DNA of 43,274 nt from a bacterium (GTDB lineage Bacteria > Patescibacteriota > Saccharimonadia > Saccharimonadales > JAUPVS01). Numbering within the stretch: position 1 is the first letter of the stretch; each line of letters starts with the position of its first letter. Positions 27,099-34,556 of the stretch are shown piece by piece. The stretch is taken from NCBI GenBank assembly GCA_029780855.1, contig JAKOXV010000024.1, positions 1 to 43,274 of the forward strand, written 5' to 3'. The translations under genes and the position numbers were made by a program. The notes below the pieces were generated by a model. The model was not told the DNA's origin. It saw only the letters and a list, made by a program, of their open reading frames with translations, and ran no database searches.

Positions 27099-27188
27099 GG
27101 AGAGGTGTCCGAGTGGCTGAAGGAGCACGCTTGGAAAGCGTGTGTGCGGGCAACCGTACCGCGGGTTCGAATCCCGCTCTCTCCGCCA
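27099..27188 (+). tRNA. tRNA-Ser(GGA)
   Basis: A 90-nt cloverleaf with long variable arm. The acceptor GGAGAGG pairs with the 3' side before discriminator G and an encoded CCA (27186-27188). The anticodon stem CACGC/GCGTG closes the loop TTGGAAA with anticodon GGA at 27133-27135. The T-arm GGTTCGAATCC is canonical. It reads UCC and UCU codons. A TATAAT box at 27077-27082 serves as promoter. Confidence 0.97.
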
Positions 27189-27229
27189 TTAGGAATATAT
27201 ACTATAATGTTGTGTGATATAGTTAAGCT

Positions 27230-27553
27230 ATGACTGAATATGCTGAACGCTTTTATGCGATAGCTCAAGAACAACAGCACACTCCTAGACGCGCACATCC
27301 AGGTGTACCGGCATTTATTGCTCGGCTTTTTAGGTCCCAGCGACAGTGCGAGCTTGATGCCGTCCACCAATCACTTAATACTAAGAAAAATGAACTGTGG
27401 CAAAACCTATCGTCAGAGGAAAAGGATTACTATGACCCGTTAGCCGTGCTCATTGGCCCGCATGGTCCTGGCATTCCATCCGAAGGCTGGTCCGACACCT
27501 TCGATGAAGAAACGGCACGCAAGATACTCGAATTTCTTCCTGAAGAAGATTAG
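27230..27553 (+). CDS. Hypothetical protein, 107 residues
   Basis: A soluble, mostly helical, charged protein that I do not recognise. An Arg/Pro-rich stretch ([19 protein letters not shown]) is followed by an acidic helical part and a [11 protein letters not shown] loop, ending in FLPEED. An extended -10 (TGA-TATAGT, 27218-27223) stands 6 nt upstream of the ATG, which supports a leaderless message and the reality of the gene. No membrane segment or signal is seen. It stands alone between tRNA-Ser and the possible structured RNA. Confidence 0.7.
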   Translation: MTEYAERFYAIAQEQQHTPRRAHPGVPAFIARLFRSQRQCELDAVHQSLNTKKNELWQNLSSEEKDYYDPLAVLIGPHGPGIPSEGWSDTFDEETARKILEFLPEED

Positions 27554-27717
27554 CAACAGAACGAAGTGACGCAGTTTCGTCGTTTACGACTCGTCAGCAT
27601 GATTCATGTACTCATGGACTGCGTAGGTGAGAAGAGGTAATGGGATCGCGTGAGCGATCAACCAATAGAGTTCTCCTCACAGGAGATTAGCGTTCTCCCG
27701 AACGGGTTGTTTTGTTA
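27554..27717 (+). ncRNA. Possible structured RNA
   Basis: This non-coding stretch is dense in nested complementary arms. CGCAGT (near 27570) pairs with ACTGCG (near 27618) around small hairpins (TCGT/ACGA, CATGA/CATG). GAGAA pairs with TTCTC around a perfect hairpin GATCGC-GTGA-GCGATC whose loop is of the GNRA type. CTCC/GGAG follows. A last hairpin CGTTC-TCCC-GAACG precedes a T-rich run (GGGTTGTTTTGTT) that may terminate transcription. I cannot match it to RNase P, tmRNA, SRP or 6S RNA by their conserved motifs. The strand is inferred from the T-run. Confidence 0.35.
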
Positions 27718-27809
27718 TAGGCACTACGACGCCCAAACACGTACACCGAACCACCGGCGGCTCAAGTTTACTTGTTTTATTAGCCTTGAGTAGCTAGCAC
27801 ATCATCCGA

Positions 27810-28505
27810 TCAGTCCGACGTCTCTCCGTCATCGATGACGGCAGTCGCCTGACCGTTGGAGCCATGGCCGTTCATGGAGCCGTTGCCGAGGCTCTTCATG
27901 AGCATGGCTCCGAGTCCACCGACGATGTCCTGGTTGCCCTGTGGGGTGATGTGCATCACCTTGAGCTCCATCGGGTCGACTTGTTGCATCGCCGTCTCCG
28001 TGCCGTGGGAGATGATCTCTCCGAACGTCTCGGTGGGGGTGATGACAACGAAGCCGATGGGATGGATGGGGGCAGTCGTGCCTGGCGGCAGAACGGGACG
28101 CTGGACACCTCGCATGCCGCCGTTGTACAGGAAGTGGCGGACGTCCTCGAAGTTGCCGAACTCCGCCTTGTAGGTGGCGGACTTGGCGCCCGTCGGAAGC
28201 GGCACCCCGACCTGCGAGATGACCAACCCGATGTGATCAGGGGGGACCTGAACCCACGGGTAGCGCTTGACCGAGTAGAACGGCCAGACCTTGATGCGCA
28301 TGCCGGGCATGAGCAGGTCGGCCTGGTAGCCGGCCTCACCGTTGAGGGCGATCAGGCTGTTGCTCTTCTTGCCGAAGCGCTTGGTGACGAGACCGACCTG
28401 GCTCGGGTCGATCGCGTGGAATGAATTCTTGAGCACCAGCAACACGAGGAGTGCCACCAGTACTACGGGGATGATGATTTGGAAAGGAACGCTGTCCAGG
28501 TTCAT
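27810..28505 (-). CDS. Short SPFH/Band 7 (flotillin-like) membrane protein, GC-rich
   Basis: 231 residues from the ATG at 28505, preceded by AGAAAGAGG. One helix (about residues 8-27) is followed by an SPFH-type region: GLVTKRFGKK, GYQADLLMPGMRIKVWPF, then VPPDHIGLVISQVGVPLP and RPVLPPGTT. A flexible Gly/Asn/Ser tail ends in DDGETSD. Full flotillins are usually two to three times longer and have a coiled-coil half; here the protein ends after the SPFH region, so it is a short variant or a trimmed gene. GC content and codon choice differ sharply from both neighbours, which points to transfer. It shares this composition, strand and promoter style with the cassettes at 39-43 kb. Confidence 0.75.
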   Translation of the reverse strand: MNLDSVPFQIIIPVVLVALLVLLVLKNSFHAIDPSQVGLVTKRFGKKSNSLIALNGEAGYQADLLMPGMRIKVWPFYSVKRYPWVQVPPDHIGLVISQVGVPLPTGAKSATYKAEFGNFEDVRHFLYNGGMRGVQRPVLPPGTTAPIHPIGFVVITPTETFGEIISHGTETAMQQVDPMELKVMHITPQGNQDIVGGLGAMLMKSLGNGSMNGHGSNGQATAVIDDGETSD

Positions 28506-28547
28506 TGAACCTCTTTCTCTGTTGGTGAATGGAGGACAAGCTAAAAA

Positions 28548-28576
28548 ATTATAGTATCTTTTTGTAATATAGTCAA
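28548..28576 (-). promoter_or_regulatory. Near-consensus sigma70 promoter of the SPFH-like gene
   Basis: Minus strand: TTGACT (28576-28571), a 17-nt spacer and TATAAT (28553-28548). The start codon is 43 nt beyond the -10, so the transcript has a leader with a Shine-Dalgarno site, unlike the leaderless neighbours. Confidence 0.8.
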
Positions 28577-28649
28577 TATAATGTGCCTCATACAATACAG
28601 CTTCCGCTTCCTTAGCAGCACAGCCTGAAGCTGCTATACTTTTGCATAT

Positions 28650-29447
28650 ATGAAGATTTATAGTTGGAATGTAAACGGCATACGTGCCGTAGTGCGCAAA
28701 GAAGCACTCGAACCGTTTATCAAGAAGCACCAGCCAGACATCCTATGTCTCCAAGAAACAAAGGCAGAGCAGGGTCAGGCGGTAATTGATCTGCCCGAGT
28801 ACGAGGAATACTGGAACTCATCTAAGACCAAGAAAGGTTACTCCGGAACGGCGATATTCACAAAAATCAAGCCGATTTCCGTCCACAACGATATTCCAGA
28901 AAAGTTTGTAAAGTCAGCCGGACTGCTTGCCGATAGTTATGGTCATAGCAATGACGAAGGACGGGTGATGACAGCAGAGTTTAAAGACTTTTTTCTCGTT
29001 ACTGCATATACACCAAATGCCAAGGATGACCTAACCCGCATCCCGTTACGAGAAAAATGGGATCAGGCGATGATAGCGTACTGTGCAGACCTGCAAAAAA
29101 AGAAACCTGTCGTGTACTGTGGAGATATGAATGTGGCGCATACGGAAGACGACCTAGCTAACCCAAAGCCAAATATTGGCAAAAAAGGGTTTACCGCAGA
29201 AGAACGTTCAGGTTTTGACGACTGGCTGGCAGCTGGGTTTGTTGACACGTTCCGTATGTTTAAACAAGGAAATGGCTACTACACCTGGTGGAGCCATTTT
29301 GCCAATGCTCGCGCTCGTAACGTTGGCTGGCGGATAGACTACTTCCTCGTTTCCGATGCGCTCAAAAGCAACGTAAAGACCGCTGATATTCACCCCGACA
29401 TTACCGGCTCGGACCACTGTCCGGTCAGTATAGAATTGGAGATATGA
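28650..29447 (+). CDS. xth: Exodeoxyribonuclease III / AP endonuclease
   Basis: 265 residues, a complete EEP-fold nuclease of the ExoIII family. The family motifs are in order: YSWNVNGIRA, LCLQETKAE (metal-binding Glu36), the GDMNVAH block, the segment WWSHFANARARNVGWRIDY, and the catalytic GSDHCPV near the end. It cuts DNA at abasic sites and trims 3' ends in base-excision repair. A TATACT box ends 9 nt before the ATG, so the mRNA is nearly leaderless. The stop overlaps the start of the Nudix gene (ATGA), linking two functions that deal with oxidised DNA. Confidence 0.96.
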   Translation: MKIYSWNVNGIRAVVRKEALEPFIKKHQPDILCLQETKAEQGQAVIDLPEYEEYWNSSKTKKGYSGTAIFTKIKPISVHNDIPEKFVKSAGLLADSYGHSNDEGRVMTAEFKDFFLVTAYTPNAKDDLTRIPLREKWDQAMIAYCADLQKKKPVVYCGDMNVAHTEDDLANPKPNIGKKGFTAEERSGFDDWLAAGFVDTFRMFKQGNGYYTWWSHFANARARNVGWRIDYFLVSDALKSNVKTADIHPDITGSDHCPVSIELEI

Positions 29448-29929
29448 TGGACACCAAGGAATGTTCGTTAGTATTCTTGCGTCGAGACGACGAAATACTC
29501 TTAGCCATGAAAAAACGTGGTTTTGGAGCAGGTCGCTACAACGGCGTTGGAGGCAAGCTTGACCCTGGCGAATCGGTTGAGCAGACCATGATCCGAGAAT
29601 GCGAGGAGGAAATCGTCGTAACACCTACCGAATACGAAAAGGTAGCCTATCATGATTTTGTCGGTGAAGATGAGGAGGGTAACAAATGGCGGATGTTAGT
29701 ACATGCTTTTGTCGCCACAGCCTGGCAAGGTGATCCTGTTGAAACAGAAGAAATGGCACCTGAATGGTTTAAGCTCAGCAATATACCATACGACAGTATG
29801 TGGTCAGATGATCGCTACTGGCTACCACAAGTTTTGGCGGGAAAATACGTAATGGGAAGATTCACGTTCAACAAAGACGATGAGATGCTCGATAAACAGG
29901 TGGAAGTAGTCGAACACTTAGAGAGCTAG
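29444..29929 (+). CDS. Nudix hydrolase, MutT/MTH1-like
   Basis: 161 residues. The Nudix box GGKLDPGESVEQTMIRECEE lies near residues 37-56 and keeps the glutamates that bind Mg2+. The N-terminal strand (LVFLRRDDEILLAMKKRGFG) and the NGVGG turn match the oxidised-purine nucleotide pyrophosphatase group similar to MTH1, as does the acidic and tryptophan-rich C-terminal half (MAPEWFKLSNIPYDSMW). It likely removes 8-oxo-dGTP or related nucleotides. It overlaps the ExoIII gene by 4 nt, so both are probably made together for oxidative DNA damage. Confidence 0.9.
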   Translation: MMDTKECSLVFLRRDDEILLAMKKRGFGAGRYNGVGGKLDPGESVEQTMIRECEEEIVVTPTEYEKVAYHDFVGEDEEGNKWRMLVHAFVATAWQGDPVETEEMAPEWFKLSNIPYDSMWSDDRYWLPQVLAGKYVMGRFTFNKDDEMLDKQVEVVEHLES

Positions 29930-29961
29930 CGCAATCCGCGGCGAGTGCTACACTGGTACGT

Positions 29962-30630
29962 ATGAGAGAAAATGTCGCCGCAGGACAATGGAATACGACC
30001 TGTGAAGAAGTAGAATCGGAGATTGCACCACCGGTTACCTTTGTGGAATCGATTCTTTTTCATCTTTCCAAACACGCCAATGCGCGAGGACTGCACATCG
30101 GGTGCGACGACGGTAGAAATTTCTTCCCACTGCTGGATGCGGGGATAGATATCTCAGGCGTTGACGTTTCAGATTCGGCCGTGCAGCAGTTGCGCCAAAG
30201 TCGTCCTGACCTTGCAGATAAAATCAGTTGTATCAATGTTCTCGAAATTAGCTCCGAACAATACGATTTTTTGGTCTCCATAGAGGCGTTCCAGCACGGC
30301 AGTTGGGAAGTCGTCGAACAGTATTTTGAAAAGTGCGACGAGCTGCTGAAGGCGGGAGGATTACTGTTCTTACGCGTTAACGCATGTAATACAGAATTGA
30401 ATCGTCAGCACACCGTTACGCAGATGAGCCCGAGCGGCAGCTTCACGGTACGTTGCTTAGAAGGCGAAGAATCGGGTCAAGAAATCCACTTTTTTTCCCA
30501 ACAAGAGCTGGGTTTTCTAGCCGAAGATTTTGGGTTTGATATTCTCTCGCCACCGCAGGAGATACAGAGCGTCAGAGGGGATGGAACGACTAGCAGTCAA
30601 TGGGAGACCGTATGGCAAAAGTGCATATGA
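29962..30630 (+). CDS. Class I SAM-dependent methyltransferase
   Basis: 222 residues with a Rossmann-like core. Motif I is LHIGCDDGRNFFPLLDAG, the acidic end of strand two is ISGVDVSDSAVQQLRQ, and motif post-II/IV is YDFLVSIEAFQHG. The order resembles the Methyltransf_11/tellurite-resistance-like families acting on small molecules. The substrate is unknown. An extended -10 (TGC-TACACT, 29949-29954) lies 7 nt upstream of the ATG, so transcription can start here without a leader. It overlaps the HAD gene by 4 nt (ATGA). Confidence 0.82.
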   Translation: MRENVAAGQWNTTCEEVESEIAPPVTFVESILFHLSKHANARGLHIGCDDGRNFFPLLDAGIDISGVDVSDSAVQQLRQSRPDLADKISCINVLEISSEQYDFLVSIEAFQHGSWEVVEQYFEKCDELLKAGGLLFLRVNACNTELNRQHTVTQMSPSGSFTVRCLEGEESGQEIHFFSQQELGFLAEDFGFDILSPPQEIQSVRGDGTTSSQWETVWQKCI

Positions 30631-31337
30631 AGAAATTCGCCGTATTTGATATCGATGGCACGCTTATCAGGTGGCAGCTGTACCATGCCGTAGTCGATCG
30701 ACTCGCAAAACGCGAATTGCTTGGTAGCGGCGCTAGTGAATCACTTCGTGAAGCTCGGATGAAATGGAAGCGCCGTGAGCATAGCGAAGCGTTTAAAGAG
30801 TACGAAAAGGCTCTGATAACTATCTATGAATCTGCGTTAAAGCAGCTACCAGTCTCTGAGTTTGACGAAGCGGTACACGACATCGCTAAGGAGTACAAAG
30901 AACAAACATACACCTATACTCGCGATCTTATTGCTGAGCTTAAATCAAAAGATTATTTTTTGCTGGCTATTTCCGGTTCTCAAACGGAAATCGTTGAGCA
31001 GATTGCCCAAATGTACGGATTTGATGATTTCGTCGGCACTATCTATGAAAGATCCAGCGGTGCATTCACCGGCAAGAGCTTTATTGCGAGCCTGAACAAA
31101 CGGCAGGTTCTAGAAGCGCTTATAAAAAAACATGGCTTACGCACAGAAGGCAGTATTGCGGTAGGCGATAGCTTAAGCGACGTAGCAATGCTCGAAATGG
31201 TGGAGCGCCCAATTGCCTTTAATCCAGATACGCAGCTGTTCAGTGAGGCAAAAGTGCGACACTGGCCAATCATCATTGAGCGAAAAAATGTAATCTACCA
31301 TTTGGAGTACCGAAATGGAAGCTACGTATTGGCATAG
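30627..31337 (+). CDS. HAD-superfamily hydrolase, SerB-like (HAD-IB)
   Basis: 236 residues. Motif I is FDIDGTLI (nucleophile Asp8, acid/base Asp10), motif II is the Ser in LLAISGSQTE, and motifs III/IV are a Lys in ALIKKHGL and GDSLSDVAMLEMV. A helical cap lies between motifs I and II, and the layout matches the HAD-IB group that includes phosphoserine phosphatase. The ATG at 30627 overlaps the methyltransferase stop (ATGA) and starts with a normal MKKFAVFDIDG; upstream ATGs would only add residues read from the neighbour. It overlaps the next gene by 23 nt. Confidence 0.88.
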   Translation: MKKFAVFDIDGTLIRWQLYHAVVDRLAKRELLGSGASESLREARMKWKRREHSEAFKEYEKALITIYESALKQLPVSEFDEAVHDIAKEYKEQTYTYTRDLIAELKSKDYFLLAISGSQTEIVEQIAQMYGFDDFVGTIYERSSGAFTGKSFIASLNKRQVLEALIKKHGLRTEGSIAVGDSLSDVAMLEMVERPIAFNPDTQLFSEAKVRHWPIIIERKNVIYHLEYRNGSYVLA

Positions 31338-32112
31338 ACAAACACTGGAAACACCGCTATTTGACGACATGCTCTGGAGCCGTCCTGAAAACAAACGGCA
31401 TGCTGGTAAATTACTGATTATCGGCGGTAACTTGCACGGTTTTTCCGCTCCGGCACAGGCATACTCGGATTGCGTAAAAGCCGGTGCCGGTACGGCAAAA
31501 GTTCTACTTCCCAACGCTCTCCAAAAAACGGTTAGTTCTATCCTAGAAAACGGCGACTACGCACCGAGTACTCCGAGCGGCAGCTTTTCTCGTCAAGCTA
31601 TGGCCACATGGATCGATGCTGCAGCTTGGGCCGATGGTACATTACTCGCAGGGGATCTTGGAAGAAACAGTGAAACTGCCATAACGATCGAGCAATTCTG
31701 CACAAAATATACGGGACCACTGACTATAACCAAGGATGCCATAGACTACTTTTATACGAACCCCTCCGTAATACTAGACCGCCCAAATACGGCTCTGGTA
31801 CTTTCACTGGCGCAACTGCAGAAGCTCTGTCAGACGGCTAAGTGGCCGGATCCGGTTACCTTTGGCATGGATCTGCTGCAACTAGTCGATCTACTGCATG
31901 CCCTCACCAGCCAGAAATCACTGACTATAGTTGTATATCATCTGGAATCAATACTGGTTGCCAGCAGGGGAATGGTAAGTTCTACCCGGGTAGGTAGCCG
32001 TGATAGCTGGCGGAGTATTACCGCCTCTTATGCAACAGTATGGTGGATCCAAAACCAGCAAAAACCGTTTGAGGCCATAACTACAAGCATTTTTGACGCG
32101 TTTGGTCCATAA
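31315..32112 (+). CDS. NAD(P)H-hydrate dehydratase-like protein lacking the catalytic GTGD
   Basis: 265 residues with ribokinase-like fold related to the YjeF C-terminal (NNRD) domain. The nucleotide-side region KLLIIGGNLHGFSAPAQAYS and KAGAGTAKVLLP is well kept, and an LLAGDLGRNSETA segment follows. The C-terminal part where true dehydratases have GTGD (anion hole and catalytic Asp) reads STRVGSRDSWRSITASYATV, so that motif is missing. It may be inactive, use another chemistry, or be regulatory. No NNRE epimerase domain is fused. It is last in the overlapping run that begins with the ExoIII gene. Confidence 0.7.
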   Translation: MEATYWHRQTLETPLFDDMLWSRPENKRHAGKLLIIGGNLHGFSAPAQAYSDCVKAGAGTAKVLLPNALQKTVSSILENGDYAPSTPSGSFSRQAMATWIDAAAWADGTLLAGDLGRNSETAITIEQFCTKYTGPLTITKDAIDYFYTNPSVILDRPNTALVLSLAQLQKLCQTAKWPDPVTFGMDLLQLVDLLHALTSQKSLTIVVYHLESILVASRGMVSSTRVGSRDSWRSITASYATVWWIQNQQKPFEAITTSIFDAFGP

Positions 32113-32154
32113 TGAATGCTGGTAATTTTTATAAAAATATTGTATAAATAAGGT

Positions 32155-33171
32155 ATGTCTTCGCAAGAATACAGTCCGTCATTTTTTGGCGCAGACCGCA
32201 ACCGGGAAGATCTATCTCCTGAGCAACAGTTCGCACACTACTATCTCCAATGTGGAGATCTTAGTTTACGGGCTGATTTGTTGCGCCATGTTGGTGATGT
32301 GCTCGTTAACTCAAAAGACCATGACCTACGCTATTTAGGTGCTTGGGCGTACTTGGAGGCTGCCCAGCCTGGTCTGTTTAGTATGGAAGAACCTGCCCAG
32401 ACTAACCAATCAGATACCAGTACCGCAGAACTAAATACCCGAGCATTTGACGTATTTTCTGCACTGCAACGCCGAACTCCTTACGTTGTAGAACCAGAGG
32501 ATATGGCACGGAGAAGTATTAATAACTATTTTTTCGGCATTAGAGCACAGCTTACAGGAAACCTAAAGCCTAGCTTTAGCACACCAGACAGGTACCGAAA
32601 CGGTCAAATAACCCAAAAAGTGGCTGAAAACTATGCCCAAACGGCCGTAGAACTGCGCCGCCAGGATGAGCGCTTGACAGCTATCCGAAGAAATTTATCG
32701 GCAAATGATGGTGAAATATTCGAAAAAACTGCTGAATTACAGGGAAGAACCCGCGGTCTGGAAGTCGAAAACATGCTGCTTGGGCTCAGTTGGACGGATC
32801 TTTCTAACGGCGGCGATTTATTGCTTTTGCCAGCATCACCTCGCCTAGATTTTGCGTTCAAAGAGGGGAGTGAACCGGTCGACATCATAGCGATCGATCG
32901 CCAGACAGAAGAACACCTTGGAATATCCACCAAACGAGATGCCTACTATTCACGCAAAAATGGCTATCAGGCCCCCGAAGATCGGAGAATTTTGGAACTC
33001 TACGGAGATAGGGACTTAGGTTTAGAGCCAATGATTAGCCGATTCCTCTATGAACCGGGTGAATTTACCGGTTTTGACCCTAGACTCGCCCGAAGGGTTA
33101 TGACGATCTTAGAACGCCGGTTTGAAGAAATCAGAGCCGAAACACCAGCTACCACAGCTTCTACCACGTAA
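32155..33171 (+). CDS. Hypothetical protein, 338 residues
   Basis: I do not recognise a family. It is soluble, without membrane helices, largely helical for residues 20-240 (including QTAVELRRQDERLTAIRRNL), and has a C-terminal part with FDPRLARRVMTILERRFEEI and a Thr/Ala-rich end. The layout could suit a scaffold or regulator. A TATAAA box lies 6 nt before the ATG, so the message is leaderless. A strong bidirectional terminator begins right at its stop codon. Confidence 0.75.
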   Translation: MSSQEYSPSFFGADRNREDLSPEQQFAHYYLQCGDLSLRADLLRHVGDVLVNSKDHDLRYLGAWAYLEAAQPGLFSMEEPAQTNQSDTSTAELNTRAFDVFSALQRRTPYVVEPEDMARRSINNYFFGIRAQLTGNLKPSFSTPDRYRNGQITQKVAENYAQTAVELRRQDERLTAIRRNLSANDGEIFEKTAELQGRTRGLEVENMLLGLSWTDLSNGGDLLLLPASPRLDFAFKEGSEPVDIIAIDRQTEEHLGISTKRDAYYSRKNGYQAPEDRRILELYGDRDLGLEPMISRFLYEPGEFTGFDPRLARRVMTILERRFEEIRAETPATTASTT

Positions 33172-33199
33172 AACACCCCAGCGATGCTAGGGTGTTTTA
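33170..33199. terminator. Bidirectional intrinsic terminator
   Basis: Arms AAAACACCC (33170-33178) and GGGTGTTTT (33190-33198) enclose an 11-nt loop with A- and T-runs at the base. It ends the 338-residue gene on the plus strand and the tRNA-Leu transcript on the minus strand. Confidence 0.88.
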
Positions 33200-33202
33200 C
33201 TT

Positions 33203-33287
33203 TGGTGGGCAAGGAGGGAATCGAACCCTCACTCCTTGCGGAACACGATTTTGAGTCGTGCGCGTATACCAGTTCCGCCACTTGCCC
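33203..33287 (-). tRNA. tRNA-Leu(CAA)
   Basis: An 85-nt cloverleaf with class II variable arm. The acceptor GGGCAAG pairs with CTTGCCC, discriminator A, and CCA is encoded. The anticodon stem CACGA/TCGTG closes the loop CTCAAAA, anticodon CAA, reading UUG. The T-arm is GGTTCGATTCC. Confidence 0.96.
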
Positions 33288-33362
33288 AGGGTAGATACGG
33301 GTGGGATATCGGGGAGTATTGTACTATACTTTAATCTGTTAAGGCTAGTATAAGCACTATCA

Positions 33363-34553
33363 ATGGATCCTAGAGATAACCCAATAACCAGCGACAATCA
33401 AACTGAACCACAATCATCTGATGGTCAGTTAGCTGCTGATGTAATACGGCACAAGATTGATTCACTGTATGATTCTGAACCGAATGCTGCAGAAGAACAG
33501 CAGGAGGTCAAACTAGTTACCCCACGCTCCAAGCATCAACAGTTCATGTACGAGCTCACCAACTCTGGTAAATCTCTTGCAGAAATCCAAACCGACTGGC
33601 ATAACTACTATGAAAACCTACCGGATAACGAAAAGCATGAGGTCTGGCAGGAGTTCTACGCAAATCACGCCAAAGCGAAGGAAGCTGTCAAAACCGCTTC
33701 TTTAAAACAAACAGCCGAACCCGTTTCAGTTCTTGAACAACCTCCCTCTACTCCAGACACGCGGAGAACCGACAAACGGAGCGTAGAATCCATAAAGGAG
33801 CAGATTCTTGGAACCGTCAATGCCCGCGGTAAATTGAGCGCCAAACACCACCTACAGTCGCTGCTTTTCGGCCTGGGAGTAGGCACAATCGTGGTTCTTA
33901 TATTTCTGTTTGGATTTTTCAACGAACGGTTTATCGCGCCATTCATCACCCCAAGCCGTACGGTAAGCAATACGCCGATTATTATTGATCCTAACAATAC
34001 TGCTGTCAGTAATAAGCCAGAAGTTATCATTCCAAAAATTAACGTTGAGATTCCGGTGATCTATGAACAAAAGAGCGTCGATGAAGAGTCAATCCAAAAA
34101 GCTCTCGAAGACGGCGTGGTCCACTATTCCACAACCTCAAGTCCCGGTGAAGTAGGAAATACAGTAATTTTTGGCCACTCTAGCAACAATATACTAAACA
34201 AGGGCAAGTATAAGTTTGCATTTGTGCTACTGCATAAACTCGAAATAGGCGATACGTTCATGCTTACCAAAGACGGAAAGCGGTATGTGTATAAGGTATA
34301 CGAGAAAAAGGTAATCCCCCCAACCGACGTATCGGTACTGGGGCCAACCGATAAAACTGCCACCGCAACCCTCATCACCTGTGATCCACCCGGCACGTCA
34401 ATAAACCGATTGGTGGTAATCGGCGAACAAATCACTCCTGATCCGAGCACCAACACGGCGAGCACCGCCATACACTCCAACAAAACACCGACAATCGTCC
34501 CAAGTAACGCACCAAGCTTATGGCAGCGGATACTTGACTGGTTCCGTCGGTAG
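33363..34553 (+). CDS. Sortase with long cytoplasmic N-terminus
   Basis: 396 residues. About 165 hydrophilic, helical N-terminal residues precede one membrane helix (about 168-187), so the catalytic domain lies outside the cell. The sortase core shows His272 in TVIFGHSSNN, Cys340 in ATLITCDPPGT and Arg349 in INRLVVIG, the full catalytic triad. The pattern suits class D/E-like enzymes more than SrtA. A Ser/Thr/Pro tail ends in a basic WFRR. Sortases attach sorted proteins to the wall or to pilins; no LPXTG-type substrate is seen in this window. A TATAAG box lies 8 nt before the ATG, so the message is probably leaderless. Confidence 0.93.
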   Translation: MDPRDNPITSDNQTEPQSSDGQLAADVIRHKIDSLYDSEPNAAEEQQEVKLVTPRSKHQQFMYELTNSGKSLAEIQTDWHNYYENLPDNEKHEVWQEFYANHAKAKEAVKTASLKQTAEPVSVLEQPPSTPDTRRTDKRSVESIKEQILGTVNARGKLSAKHHLQSLLFGLGVGTIVVLIFLFGFFNERFIAPFITPSRTVSNTPIIIDPNNTAVSNKPEVIIPKINVEIPVIYEQKSVDEESIQKALEDGVVHYSTTSSPGEVGNTVIFGHSSNNILNKGKYKFAFVLLHKLEIGDTFMLTKDGKRYVYKVYEKKVIPPTDVSVLGPTDKTATATLITCDPPGTSINRLVVIGEQITPDPSTNTASTAIHSNKTPTIVPSNAPSLWQRILDWFRR

Positions 34554-34556
34554 CAG

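Noticed and set aside
27864-28424. Long plus-strand frame opposite the SPFH-like gene
   Set aside because: It is a GC-rich shadow frame; the minus-strand gene has a promoter, ribosome site and recognisable domain.
33170-33199. Part of a mobile element end
   Set aside because: The A/T-flanked hairpin is placed exactly between two 3' ends and is a plain bidirectional terminator.
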